This document shows, in pieces, positions 1 through 13,068 of a stretch of DNA of 64,000 bases (position 1 is the first letter of the stretch; every line of letters starts with the position of its first letter). Origin of the DNA: Sipunculus nudus (taxonomy: Eukaryota > Annelida > Sipuncula > Golfingiida > Sipunculidae); the NCBI GenBank assembly GCA_026874595.1, contig CM049320.1, forward strand, positions 51,536,714 through 51,600,713. The letters run 5' to 3'. The notes beneath the pieces were generated by a model. That model did not search any database. It had not been told where the DNA came from and saw only the letters and a list, made by a program, of their open reading frames with translations. The translations under genes and the position numbers were made by a program.

Positions 1-910
1 TGGACCCCCCCCCCCCTGGATCCGCTTCTGGGCTCTCTGCCAAGCAATAAAAGTATGTAACTAAGGTAGAACAAAAGACGTTCACAAACTTTCCCTAATA
101 TTTGTTTAAATGGTTCGCAGTCTGTTAATACTAAAATAAATTCACCTAAATTTGAGCAGGAGGTGGTTTAGTTTTTGCAATATCCTTACAGGGGTGTGTT
201 CAAGATTTTGAAGGGGGGGGGGTGGGGAGATGTTCGAGGAATAATGAGAAAACTTTGCAAAGGTCCTCAGGTCCGGAAAATGGGTCCAGGCTACAAAAAA
301 AAATAGATTTAAACCGTCTAGAATCCCTTGACGACTCTCCTCCCCCTCTCGGTTCGCTACTGCCACAACATGTTTACTTTACATGGAGCAAGTAAAGAAA
401 ATAAAACATGCACTGAATTCCATTGTAAAAAAATACGTATAATCTGTGCTTGAAGGTAGCTGACATCTTTTGAGATATTTAATGTCAACAACTCTTAACA
501 TGTATCATTATTTGCATTACTGGAGGCATTGTAGCTGAGTGAGTATACTGTCAACATACATTCCTCTCATCCTATCTATACATTATATAACCATGGCGTG
601 AATTACAAATAGTCGACCCTGCCACTAGCACTGTCATCGGCCGGCCTTGCCACCTTGAGGTCTATAATAGCTATATGTATATCTATACATGTATATGCTT
701 CAGAAATACCATAGTTATGGTAAACGACAGTTCAACATAGGCCAAGCCAATTAAGATGAGAAGATATTCAAACTGATTTTCATGGGAACACGCTGGTGTT
801 CATGCGGTGAGGAAATAAAGATAAATGCAGGTTAATGTACCAATATGCCAATCCCAAACGGAATTATCTGGCCCGTCTTAGGTGTTTTTAGAAAATATAT
901 AAACATATCT

Positions 911-1046
911 AATGATCGGTCTGGTTTATTATAAGAGACAGCGTACCTGTAGGTCATGAGGCGTTGTCAAAAATGACGAAAATATTTCCATCTTCAGCCT
1001 CATAGTGTGGCCCTCCGTAAAAAGATGTAAAGGCACTCTGACACCG
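911..1046 (+). repeat. Dispersed repeat, copy 1
   Basis: It shares GTACCTGTAGG.CATGAGGC, ACGAAAATA and TAAAGGCACTC.GACA with 4611-4750. A shorter piece (AACGATTGGTCAGGTTTATT) is at 1611-1674. Confidence 0.75.
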
Positions 1047-1049
1047 GTC

Positions 1050-2370
1050 GAAGATGGGCTTTTGTCAGAGTAATGAAATGGCGCTAGGGCCACTGGCTTT
1101 ATATATCATTTTCTTATGAAATGTTATTAGAAACTTATGTGCAGTCGACACTCCTTTCTGGCCCAGAATATTAGTGCTTGTTTATGATACACTTGTTTGC
1201 ATATGCAAACAGTATATTCTATTACATCTCCAGTACATCGTCACTTCTGTACATCTCTCGCCTCAGCGCTGATCTGGCTCAATTAAGCAGTAGTCAGTCA
1301 TATGAAAAACTTCACTGCACTGGCCATCCATCCTGTTTTAACGATATCTCTTTATACAGGGCCTTTTATCTTAATATTAGCCTGTACCAGTTAGGAAAAA
1401 TCAAAGGAACAAATCAAGATGTAAAACCCACCTCTATAGTTGTCGTCGCCATTTCCTCTCTGTGCGACTTTACAATTGCATAACCCTGGGAAATATGCGG
1501 TCGGAAAGTTAACAAACATGCCGAAATATTTGCAAATAATACTTAATTATAATAATGGAATATCATACGCCGTGTTGCATGTCTGTTGTTGGAAATTTAA
1601 CAAACATGTTTAACGATTGGTCAGGTTTATTTTAAGCCACAATGTACATGTAGATCCTGAAGTATTGTGAAAGTTTTCAGCACAGTTTTCTATCAAACAG
1701 CTTTGCAGCTCAGACATCGAGACAGACTCTATTACAGAAGGTCAAAACGACCGCCAGCCAAAACTTTGCTAAATACAGGAAAATAAACCACAAGATATCC
1801 TCCAAAATGGTTAACAACTTATCTTGTATATCATCATGAATTCCCCCAAGAACACACAGGTAATTACGATAAGTTGACAAGTCGCCAGTACCTGAGCAGT
1901 TTGCTTCAAAACAAATTATAAGTCACGTGACTATTCAGTGAGTCTAGTGTTGGTTCTATACAAAATTTCATATTTACCTGGACATTTTGCAGTCAGCAGG
2001 ACAAACAATGGTGCTATTGGAATATACATTGATGATTAAGATTAATGGTGACAAGATCACAATCTTTATGTACCTAACACATTATTTTCTGCTCATATTT
2101 CTTCCTCGTGATGTTTATATATGTCACCTGAAAAGTCAATACTTCTCTGACTAGGGGTGTAGTGACAAGGGGGCTATTTATAGAAGCACAATTAGTTAAG
2201 TTTCGTGGCCATATCACTGGAGAAGTTAAGGTAGCAAGGCAATCAGACAGACAGGTAGACAAACAGAAAATAATAAAAGGAGCCATGCACCCAGGGAGAA
2301 AGAAAGAGGGAGGGAGGGAGAAAGAGAGTGATAAAGTGTGCATGTGTGTATGTGGAGCTAATATACTTAA
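1050..2370. other. No gene recognised
   Basis: AT-rich anonymous DNA. The 101-codon frame at 1178-1483 shows no domain and has no splice or homology support that I can see. Confidence 0.6.
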
Positions 2371-2371
2371 G

Positions 2372-2373
2372 CA

Positions 2374-2439
<66 letters not shown>

Positions 2440-2452
2440 AAGAGAGAGAGAG
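2372..2452. repeat. (AT)n(AG)n compound microsatellite
   Basis: About 30 bases of AT then about 45 of AG. Confidence 0.95.
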
Positions 2453-3119
2453 CATTATCTCTGGGGATTAATGGTGGGCATTTATAGTATACTATTCATA
2501 TACAACGGCAACTTAGGCAGTTTGGTGGGCCTTGAGTTGCACGCAGTGATACATATATCTCAAGGTCTCAGATGACGTGGTATTCTTGGACCATAATTAA
2601 ATTTCTAACAGAAGATTATGATCTAAATCCCAATCTCTAAAGATGCTGAGGAGCTACATCAGGCATTCCTGTAGCGTAGAGCTGTCTGGATGCTAGCTAG
2701 GGCCTGGTATCAAAAGATAACGATCTGAATTGGCTGACCTGCCAATAAGTACATGATCTAGCGGTCTGATCAAGCCGCTGGTCAAAGTTCACGTGTACAA
2801 ATCAACCCTGGAAGATTGACTTAGCGAAAAAAAAAATTGAAGATGGATATACTAGTGTAAACTACATTTCAGTCAAGAATATCTACAAATCTTAGCATCC
2901 TAGCATATTAATTATTTGCCTATAAAAACTTTATTTATGTATACTTTGAACAGACTGGGTCCATTTTCCTTACAGAATGACAATTTGCTTATTATTTTTA
3001 CATTATAAATTATATTATTTTATATAATTATAAACTATTTTTTACACTAAAACCCGCAAAGTTTGAGAAATTTTTAAAGTGCTGTAGAATCTATTGGGGG
3101 AATTCAGTCACGAGAAACC

Positions 3120-3190
3120 CCTGTGTGGGTTAAGCCGTTGGACTCCAGAGCAGAAGGTCCCTGGTTCGAACCCCACCGGTGCCTCAGTGG
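3120..3190 (+). repeat. tRNA-derived SINE head
   Basis: TGGGTTAAGCCGTTGGACTC (A-box-like) and GTCCCTGGTTCGAACCCCAC (B-box), about 35 bases apart, with a downstream body to about 3300. No acceptor stem pairing seen. Confidence 0.6.
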
Positions 3191-4610
3191 CATAATGGGG
3201 AAATCTCGCTAGAACCTTAAAAAATTCACTCTTATGTCTTAATGACAGGGTATGACTTTTGGATTATTCCTAACCCCGTGCATATAAAACCTGAAATCCA
3301 GAAGGCTTAATAATAACATATCACCCTTATCATATGAAAACCTTCATCCTCATTCAATAGACAGTGCCACCAAGAGGCCATGGACCCATTCTTTAAAAAA
3401 AAAGAAAAAAAAAAAGAAACGCCCTTGTGAACAAAATGAACATCTAGATCTTTATTGAAAGAGTGATTTTTCTTACACAGTCAGCACCGAATTTTCGGGA
3501 TATAATTAAAAACTACAAGTATTGCCAGATTTAACTCATTTCTATATCAGTCCGTTACGTCATACCAGCACTAGCCCATCACACCATGGTCATGTGATCT
3601 GGATGATATAATGACTGACATCGGAACACATTGCCTTGCGTTTAATCTGATATTGTATTAAAGACTATAAGAAATCTCGTTTTGGTCCATGCTGGTCGAC
3701 AAAATTTTATTTTCTGCCCTATCCTACTTGAAATAATAATGTGGTATTCGGAACTATATATCTAAGGTATTCTAAACATTCAAAAGCGTTTCACATTTCA
3801 CAAACGCATACAGATTATTACCCCGGCCGGTAATCATACAGAAGTTTTTGTTTGTTTTCTTCCAATTCAGATCATTTCAAAATCATGTTTTAATACATTT
3901 TAGATGATACTGTGCAAGCTGGGGTTTTGAATCGGAGACGATTACTTTCTACGTTAACTACGGCATTTAACTGATCTATATATAACAACAATCGCACCTT
4001 GTGTTCGGCAGTATTACACTCACGATATATTTACTCACTTTTTGTAAAAAAAGACAACTTTGCATAAATGCTGTCTTTATAAGGGGTCAACTCAGTTTTT
4101 GTGACCAGCGATAATACAGGGTGTGATATAGTGCGTACGTTTGTTTGAAGATCCACGGTGCAGTTATACTTGAATTAAAGTAAGAAATGTAAACACTCCG
4201 GACCTAGCTGTGACAACCCGACTCAGAAGCAATGATAAAAAAGCTGGTAAGCCTACTTGAGTCGTGATTCAAGCAATGTCGAGGAAAGCATCGCAGTGGT
4301 CTTACGTCATATTGCATTCATATTGTGGTAAACAGTCCATAATGTTAACATCATGCTACGAATGATGAATTAACACAAGAGAATACATGTGAACTCACAA
4401 CCAAAACTGAAACACCGTCTCCATGGTAACGAGTCACTGCCTGCATGTATTGTGTACAAGTTGGCTGCGTTCAGTAACCCGTGCTAGCCAGGCTTGTTTT
4501 CATGCGGTCATATATTCAGTTAACATGCAGAGGGGGTTACCAATATACTGAATTAAAACAGATCTTTTCTCTTTCATGTTTGGTGTTGTTAGAAGTACAC
4601 TAAAAATGCT

Positions 4611-4750
4611 AACGATTAGTCTGATTTATGCCAATTGACAGTGTACCTGTAGGCCATGAGGCCTTGACAAAAATTACGAAAATAGTTGCATCCTCAAGGG
4701 ACCTTATAATGCTTTCCTCGAACCTAACCGTAAAGGCACTCCGACAACCA
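4611..4750 (+). repeat. Dispersed repeat, copy 2
   Basis: Partner of 911-1046, same orientation, about 75 % alike by eye. Confidence 0.75.
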
Positions 4751-5641
4751 ATTATCTGGACGTAATGTCTGCATGAGGGCCGATATGGTACTACTCATGA
4801 CCCCATATGTGTTTCGCACACAATTTGTATTATAATGGCGGCAGCCCAGCCATGGGACAAGGTGCGCGATTTGCTTTATCTATAATATGTAGCATGTATA
4901 TAGTTGCCCATCGTAGGGGCGCGCGAAATGTATAGTGGATTGAAATGGTTGGGTGACCATAGGCTTCTATAATATATATATGGTATATCGTAATATCATA
5001 GCTAGAACCACTCTGGTATACCTGGTATATCAATGCTGTATAGTAAATGTACACATAATATGCCCTGTGTCACTGCTGAATATATAAGCATTGTGGTACA
5101 GAAACAGTCTCAAGTTGAAATGTTGGGCTTTACCCCGTGTACTATGGTATAATCGGGATGTAATTGTCGGTCATTTATAATGAATGCATTGTGAATTTAA
5201 TGTACATGGAGTGGGATTTAACTTTGAACATGGGGCGTTAGGCGCCAACTTAAAATAGCACATGTAAATTAGCAGACATACAGGACAGGTATACATTATT
5301 ATATATAAAGGGGCGTAGCCGAAGGGGTACCGCAGACGGCCATAACCCCTCCCCGGCTCCCCCACCCCCAACAGCAACGTTCTATGTAATATTGTGGAAT
5401 AACTTTCTACATTCTAAATAGCTGCATGCTAAGAAAATTTTAGTATTAAATGATTGAAAAACCAAGAATATTTCAGTCATGTTTACATCAAGTTTTACTG
5501 CTCTATATACTTTCATCCGCAGGTATTTATTCATACAAAGAAAGCCGTCTACCCCAGGGACCTCATATTTTTCAAATAATTGAAAAGTGAACTTTTCCTC
5601 TTGTTTTGAGTCTCAAAATGTTACAAGGATATTAAAGTTCT

Positions 5642-5643
<2 letters not shown>

Positions 5644-5690
<47 letters not shown>
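5644..5690. repeat. (AT)n microsatellite
   Basis: About 47 bases of AT, within the candidate MITE. Confidence 0.95.
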
Positions 5691-5697
<7 letters not shown>

Positions 5698-5806
5698 CAT
5701 GTGTGAATCAACGTTTGATTCCTTACACATGATATATATTGATACGCTCTGGTTATACCATGGAGCACTTTGCCTTCAGTGCATTGCCAACAGCCTAGAA
5801 AGAACA

Positions 5807-5810
<4 letters not shown>

Positions 5811-5847
<37 letters not shown>

Positions 5848-5873
5848 TATATATATATATATATATATATATA
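5811..5873. repeat. (AT)n microsatellite, two runs
   Basis: Two AT runs split by one C. Confidence 0.95.
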
Positions 5874-6159
5874 CTCTTTGACAGTTGGCTTGCTGCGCCC
5901 GAACCATCCCCACCCCTTACCGCCGGCAGCCCGCCGTGCCCCCCCCCCCCCCCCCCCCACAGCTTTCGTATAAATCCTGGCTACGCCCCTGATATATATT
6001 ATTTAATTAAAGGCGCATCTGCATGCTCATGGAGAATTTAAGTTTGTTTTACATGATTGCACGTATATAGAGGTAGACAGAAGAATATACAGGTAAAAAA
6101 AGTAATACTGTTGCAATACTTGCAATGTTGTTGAGTACTTACTATACTACTAAGGATAT

Positions 6160-6412
6160 TGTGTTAATTTAACACAAGAATGTGTTACATTTTACACAAG
6201 CAACTTGTGTTATTTTTAACTTTAAGTTGTGAGAAACTGATTTGGACAAGTTCTCGTGCTGTTTTAACACAAGTTGACGCTGTTCATATAAGACACAGGC
6301 ACTTGTGTTTAAGGAACACACGTTTAAATCTATTTTCAACACAAGGGGATTTATGGTACAGCCCCCCCCCCCCCCCCCCCCCACCCAATCTAAATCCTGG
6401 GTACGCCCCTGA
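6160..6412. repeat. AACACAAG/CTTGTGTT palindrome cluster with C-run and hAT-like end
   Basis: AACACAAG and its complement CTTGTGTT occur repeatedly in both orientations (6173-6350). A run of about 22 C then lies at 6362-6382, and AAATCCTGGGTACGCCCCTG is at 6392-6411. That last sequence is the reverse complement of a CAGGGGCGTA-type terminus as used by hAT elements. Confidence 0.5.
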
Positions 6413-6842
6413 CTGTATATACAATTCCTGTAATCACGTATATGCATGTACTTGTACATTAGGCCGAGTTATTGACAAGTGCAAAATCGTGTATGTCAAC
6501 AGGGCTTCAAGTAAAAATTGATATTTCTGGCCAGTAAAACATAGTATAAATGGTATCCTAAGCCCACTTCAATAGCACGGAAGCATACCGTATTCAACAC
6601 AAGCTTTATTGTGTGTTTAGCTGCGACTGAGGTTTCGTTCACGGTTTTATGAGTCCATTTAAACAATGAAATTCGTCGAACAAACACGAGGTGCAGGTAT
6701 ACCGAGTGACGATGAACTCTTAAGTATATAGTAAACAAGCACACTGTTCAGCTGTGCTTGTATCAAGCAGAATACACATGCATTGGGCGACTTTTTAAGT
6801 AAGATGGACGTTTAATGTTGCTAACATGTGGCTTTTGAACAT

Positions 6843-6868
6843 ACACACACACTGACACACACATGTAT

Positions 6869-6929
<61 letters not shown>
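6843..6929. repeat. (AC)n(AT)n compound microsatellite
   Basis: Two AC runs followed by AT runs. Confidence 0.95.
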
Positions 6930-6933
<4 letters not shown>

Positions 6934-7187
6934 AGGTATGGGATAGATATGAGTCCTTACCGCCGGTTTAGCCTGATGGGTTCATCAAGTGACTGAAATT
7001 GAACTGTTCCGATATCAGTTTTTATCATTTCTTTTTCGCACTGTTGGGTGCCCTTGATCCAATGGGACAGGTGAATACAAGCGGTGGTGACCCGATCTAT
7101 CACATACCTTAATATATTATGCTCTGTAATTAAATATCAAGCGCTTTGTGACTGGGGAGGTAAGACTACTTTCTCGCAGAGTATCTC

Positions 7188-7188
<1 letters not shown>

Positions 7189-7271
<83 letters not shown>
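7189..7271. repeat. (AC)n(AT)n(AG)n compound microsatellite
   Basis: Three dinucleotide blocks in succession without spacer: ACAC, ATAT, AGAG. Confidence 0.97.
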
Positions 7272-7275
<4 letters not shown>

Positions 7276-8390
7276 CCATTTTAGAAATAAAACCTCACCT
7301 TCATAAAAAATACACTTCATCATAAAACTGTTAATAACCCACGGATTATTCTTTTTTTTCTTTTTATTCTTTCAGTGTGCTATTCTTTCATGTGTGCCAT
7401 TTTTACATTGCCATTGTTACCGTTAGGCGTTTCCCACACACATTAAGATATATATATATTACAAGCTTGTCTACATGTGTGTTTGTTTATATCATTAAGA
7501 ATACACACACATATATTTTATATATGCGCGTATGCGTAAAAATGATGTCTATCCAAACTACATAATATAAAGCAACAATATTAACATACACGCATACACA
7601 GATATATTATACATATGAAAAGAACGAAAAAGTCCTCGACTGCCCGTACATGTTAAAACGTCACACCAGTCAATGCATGTATGTATTTGTGAGTGTCGGC
7701 AGCTAATTTATGAACTGACCGGGCGCGAGCGTGTGTGTATGTATGTGTGTGTGCACGCCTGTCTGTATATTTCTGTACATGACCTGGACGTTAATACAAA
7801 ACATACTATTTAAATTGTTCGTGTGCGCATTCACTATCATATATCAAAATATCAACATCTTTGAACGTATACCCATTTTCCTCGGGGTAACACATTCACC
7901 TGTTATTACAAATTTCGCACAGATGGAAACATTTTGGTGACGAAAATACAAGCTTACCTTCAGGGCTGGTATTAATGAAATCCAGATGTACACAAAACAC
8001 ACAAAAAATAAATCCAAGCCTAGAAACGGCCCCCATCGTCTTTGCGAAGACAGCTGGTACGTAAGAATCACCCGCGCGGTGTGTTTTGTAGACGCTGTTG
8101 ACCGCGACTGATGTGTTCCGTGATCTAGGTAGGCCCGCTCAGCTGACTGTACGGGTGCTTCACCTGGACAAATACATTTCGTGGTGTCAGAGGGTGCTAC
8201 CCCTCAAGATAAAATGCGCTGTTCCTCATGTATGACTGAGGCATTTGAGAAGTACTTATTTACTTACCTGTGCAGATATGCTTATATGAATATAGGTACA
8301 CTCATCTAAGTATGCATACAAGCAGGCATTTGACGTATTATTTACATACAGGTACCTAAATCATGCAATTATACACGCCGATATAAATAG

Positions 8391-8392
<2 letters not shown>

Positions 8393-8420
<28 letters not shown>
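8393..8420. repeat. (AT)n microsatellite at Penelope fragment edge
   Basis: 28 bases of TA repeats ending exactly where the endonuclease similarity starts. Confidence 0.9.
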
Positions 8421-8423
<3 letters not shown>

Positions 8424-8780
8424 GACAGGAAATACATTTAAAACACGTCACATGACCCACACATCTAGCTTCAGAACGAAAAGAGACGAAATTCCGCGAC
8501 ACTAAGTGAATATATTTGGAAAATGAAGGACATGAATGAGCAATATACCATAAAATTTAAGATAATCAGCAAAGCCAGAGCGTACTCTACATCATCTAAA
8601 TTATGTAACCTTTGTCTGGAAGGAAAGTACTTCATTATTTACCGCCACTTATTATGCACCCTTAACAAAAGAAATGAAATCGCAGAAACATGCGGGCACA
8701 GAACCAAACACCTACTGACCAACTACAAATCCCTTGGATCAACATTCAGGACGAACAAAACCACTCAGTGTTCCTGACGG
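8421..8780 (+). pseudogene. Penelope-like element GIY-YIG endonuclease fragment
   Basis: Frame one (8421-8475) reads LTGNTFKTRHMTHTSSFR, matching the T.N.FK.R...H..SF region after GIY-YIG. After a frameshift near 8480 it continues NSATLSEYIWKMKD, KFKIISKARAYS and SKLCNLCLEGKYFII, then LLCTLNKRNEIAETCGHRTK. The C-x2-C, N-K-R-N-E and C-x-H pattern is the zinc-containing C-terminal half of Penelope-like endonucleases. The reverse transcriptase that should precede it is replaced by an AT microsatellite at 8393-8421. Confidence 0.75.
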
Positions 8781-8900
8781 GTGAGACGGCCCGTACGAAA
8801 CAGAACTGTCGAACACAAGTATGTGTGTTTAAAGTCCTGAAATGTATATGTATTACAGCTCCTTATATTACTTTAAAACCCCATGGTTTTGTTGCAATCT

Positions 8901-8902
<2 letters not shown>

Positions 8903-8983
<81 letters not shown>

Positions 8984-9000
8984 CAGAGAGAGAAAGAGAG
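8903..9000. repeat. (AT)n(AG)n compound microsatellite
   Basis: About 46 bases of AT passing directly to AG with GACAGAG interruptions. Confidence 0.95.
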
Positions 9001-10110
9001 GACAGAAGGGGATATGAGTTTACCTTCACTTATATACGCACTGCAAGACATTTAAATATATGGAAAATATTGACGGGGCGCAGACAGTTTATTCAAATGA
9101 TTTTAGGGTCAATTCAATAAATAATGTATTATTCTTACATTCACCAACTCTGCATGCAGGGTAACATGTACCGGATACGGTTAAACTCTTGTTTTTGTCA
9201 AGAAAACCCTGACTTGAAAATAAGCAAGTTGTGTACGAAGGTGAAACGTGTGTAGCTTTAAATGGGGACGTGAACAGGCAGTGCATAGAGGGCGCATCAG
9301 TCGCCAGGCTTATCTGTAAATAGCACGCAGTGGGCGATTTGAAACACGTAAATTAGATTAAGTAATGTGACAAGGGTTACATTTAATACTGAACGCTACA
9401 GTACGTATGTTAATTGGTAGTTACGATCATCCATAATATCAAAAGAGCTACCACTTATAAAAAGCAGAACGCAAAAGACCGACCTTGAAACATATCCTTA
9501 CCAAGCCAGGTATCACGAATCACATATACACATATTATCACTGCATGAGTATTAATATTATTTTGAAGTACTTCATTTTATCAAAGAAGAAGCATGCAAA
9601 ATACTTCAGAACGAAACTAGTTCTCTGAATTAATTTCTCACACATTCATATATATATATATAAGAATCCATCAATATTATGTAATATATAGATGTGGTAT
9701 GGTTAGACTTCGACCTACCTCAAATATACATTAAGTATTAAAGTAGTAACATATCCTGCATGTCGATGCATTTCATTTCGGTTCCCTTTGAATACTCCTC
9801 ATTCCTGGAAAGCAAACCACCGTCTGGTTGGCTGGTTGCAGGATATGGATAATTAACACTCCCACCCAAACGGGCAGCAGGATATGAAATCATCACGTAC
9901 AATTAACTCCATCAACTACACCGATCCCGGTGAGATGTTATCGTGGTGCGTGTGATATAATAACGTTACCGCGGTACGTGTTACAATTAATGAACACATT
10001 GATTTATCCTTGGTGTATACAATTGTGTTTATAAAATACAATATATAAACAACATCCATCATACGCATATATGCGGGCGTGCTTCTATTATTGTATATTA
10101 TCACCTTTCT
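9001..10110. other. No gene recognised
   Basis: Anonymous AT-rich sequence with a few short AT runs. Confidence 0.6.
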
Positions 10111-10114
10111 ACAC

Positions 10115-10121
10115 ACACACA

Positions 10122-10162
<41 letters not shown>
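10115..10162. repeat. AC/AT compound microsatellite
   Basis: ACACACACACAAAC followed by about 38 bases of AT. Confidence 0.95.
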
Positions 10163-10165
<3 letters not shown>

Positions 10166-10737
10166 GAAACCCTGACAATGTAGGCATTGGTTCGGTCTCG
10201 GACGAACTGCAAACTTTGTATAAAAAAAGACTATCAGAAAGTGTCCCTTATACAGAGGTGTCCACATTACGTGGGTGTCCACCACTTAGAATATTTCATG
10301 TGTTTTGTAATTCGAGGAATGTTTGGGTCACGAATATCCATGAATATAATTATTTAAGGAGCAACTACGTAAAAATGAATATAATCGTCGTCAATACAAA
10401 ATAAAACCATCACAGGCGGGCAAAACATTTTTTTTCTAAAACAAGACATGATGGTTTACAGCCAGAGTTAACATAGCGAACCTGCCAAGCGTTAGAGGAG
10501 GGAGGGTGTAGAAACGTTTTCAGAGACTGTAGTGGCACAATCTTGAGAAGTTTAAAAAGCATTAATATGCAGAGTTTTTAGGTTTGGGGATTTTTTAGGT
10601 CAAAAACACCTCGCCATAAAAAAAACTCCTTCCAAAACAAAGCCCATGAAATAAAAACTGGTATATGTATTCTTCATCCGTGACAGCACCCAGTAATCCA
10701 TCAAATCACCGCCAAGTCCTTCTATTTTTAACATCGG

Positions 10738-10990
10738 CTTATGTGATCTAGTAGTAGAGCATAGGACTCAAACCCGGGAGGTCGTGAGTTCGAAGCTCAT
10801 CAGAACGATGGGCCCCTATCCAGGATTAGTGCACTGTAGGCTTAAGGCCGAATAAGGGGAAGGCTGTGCCCCACAGCCGTGTTTCACTCGCAAACGAGTG
10901 CGTCTTTCTGGGGGTTCGGCGGTGTTAGGAAGCAGCTTTGGGACCTGCAGGTGCGGTACTCCGGGCCTAGTTGACGCCAGGTTCTTCTGC
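10738..10990 (+). repeat. tRNA-derived SINE
   Basis: GTGATCTAGTAGTAGAGCAT (A-box) is followed by GGTCGTGAGTTCGAAGCTCA (B-box) at tRNA-like spacing, then a GC-richer body (GGCCGAATAAGGGGAAGGC, CGAGTGCGTCTTTC, GGACCTGCAGGTGCGG). The GC content is well above the surroundings. Not a functional tRNA, since the stem is imperfect. Confidence 0.65.
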
Positions 10991-11227
10991 TATCGCCCTG
11001 TCACTTGGTCCGTAATGTAATTGAATTTGACAGATTAACATACTTACTTACAAGTTTTGGGCGCGCATTTAGTTCTGATGTCAAATAGTCTGTCATAGTT
11101 TCATGTCTTGGGTGTACAATGTTACTGTCTCTTTGAATCTGACATTTGGTATAAGTGTTCTGTCTCTGAGTTAACCTTAATTGTGTCGGAGTCTGAATGA
11201 CCTGGACGAATACGTTCTTGTCCGAAT

Positions 11228-11345
11228 GGTGGAATGTCTTCGGACAAACCCGGAGCATATGTATGTCAAAAATCACGGCAAACCGTAATGTCAGAGGAGA
11301 CATGTAAATTCACACAAATCGCGTTACGCTATTAAAATATAGATC
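11228..11345 (+). repeat. Direct repeat, first copy
   Basis: It shares TCTTCGGACAAACCC, AGAGCATATGTATGTC-like, AATCACGGCAA and TTACGCTATTAA.ATATAGAT with 13069-13188. Confidence 0.85.
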
Positions 11346-13068
11346 CATTTTATGCATGGTGTTATGCATAAAACTCTAATTGAAGCCGAGAGGTTTGCCG
11401 GAGAATTTTCGAAGAATTTGATATGTTAAATAAAATCATTTTTATATGAAAATATATATTATGCTGAACATCGCCATTTAAAGTTGCCCTCCGCGCCCGT
11501 GAATCCGCCAGTAAAGGAACCTGTTATCTTGCATGGTAGTACAGTACAGCGCTGAGACGTGATCTCGATAATTGCATTCCGGTTATAACGCACAAAAACT
11601 GAGCACTCACACGGTCGGGCAATCCCGCTGCGCAGAAGTTCGTGGTAGCATTATATTATGTGGTACATTAATGGCTGTATATATTTTTAAATATCACGCA
11701 CTCCTTTCTGTTTGAAAGCTGAGCCAATGTTTTCCAGTGAGACAGTCACTGCGTTCAGGCAGTGTGTTAAACCCGGATCCCACTCCGGATCCCGGAACCC
11801 AAGAAAAATTTGTAATTCTTAAACTCTCATGGTAATTTGTCCAGATATTTAAGCATAATCGAATCTAAACACATATTTTATATTATACTTGGTTAAAACA
11901 TAAAAAATAGTCTGTTTTGCAACAAAATTTGATAAAAAAAAACACTTACGGACCCTGGGGCACGGACATCACGGATTACACGGACCCCGTTTTCTCGTTG
12001 TTTTACCATTTCTTTAGTACATACATGTATTTGACATCACGTTTAGCCATGACGCATTTGTGATTTATTATTGTGTTTGTATCTGTATTTTCACATTTCT
12101 GTCATAATTTTATATTTGCTATTTATTTCATTTGTGTAGCGGTTTAAAAAGTATTATAATTTAAAACATTTTCAAAATCATTATTTTGGAACCTGTAGTT
12201 ACTTAAAATGCAAGTAATCAACTATCCCTTTCGGTATTTATATTATTGCCAACTTTAAAATTGCATGGTTGTTATGAACGGTGCACGAAACCTGTTGTTA
12301 TGTGGAAGTGCTCTGATATATCAGTCTCAGGTCCGCTCAACTGTTAGTGCACTTAAAATTAAATCTCCCCCACTGTGTCCGCACTATTATATTTTCATTT
12401 AAAATAACAAATATTATATTTAGTGTGTGACATGAGTGCTATATTTGTCCTCTTTTAGTCATAAATAAAAATATGTGCGGTGGTTACTGGGTTCCGTCAA
12501 AATTGAACAGTCGGCAAATTCAAGTAAATGAGGTCCGTCTTCATCGAAATATTTTTGTAATTATAAATCTTTCAGTGAATCGATCATATACAAATGTGCA
12601 ACACATAGGGACTTTGCTCTGTCCTTACATCAACAATAGTGGTTATTTTATCGGTATAAATAATGGAAAATGAGGAAATAGGTTTATGGGGTCCGGGGAC
12701 CGTGGGGTTCGGGTTTTACTCACTACCCTGCATTCACTACCGCTCGGAAAATTTTCATTCTTTGAAAGATCCCTTTTTTGAGCATTTTCCTCACGCGAGA
12801 TCTCCTTGTACACAATAGACCTTTTCGCTGCGCGGAGGTTGCCTTTTGAGAAGGGATCACCAATGAGGATTATTTCGGGCCGGTCACCGCAAATTTAAGA
12901 AAAGCCCAGATAGGGCCCCCGGAGAAAAACTCTGTCCCGCCATGAAACACTCTGTGGCCATTGTGTTACCAGGCCCGAAGACACACAGAAAAGAGGCGCC
13001 CACGGGGGAGCAAATATTAAAATAATTAATTATGCAGGTAATACGCAAATATTGCAAATAAAAGGGGG
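11346..13068. other. No gene recognised
   Basis: The interval between two direct repeats. Near 11943 (GGACCCTGGGGCACGGAC) and 12686 (GGGGTCCGGGGACCGTG) are loosely complementary GC-rich patches. No coding content. Confidence 0.5.

Larger units (their letters stand above)
5306..5991. mobile_element. Candidate hAT-like MITE
   Basis: Left end GGGGCGTAGCC (5309 region) and right end GGCTACGCCCCTG (5979-5991) are inverted. Flanks on both sides are TATATATA-like, compatible with but not proof of an 8-base target duplication. The interior is microsatellite, C-run (5941-5958) and anonymous sequence. There is no transposase. Confidence 0.4.

Noticed and set aside
2162-2575. 137-codon open frame
   Set aside because: It is carried by the AT/AG microsatellite (Ile-Tyr and Arg-Glu repeats).
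7844-8071. 75-codon minus-strand frame with hydrophobic middle
   Set aside because: No recognised motif, no neighbouring exon, and a length expected by chance.
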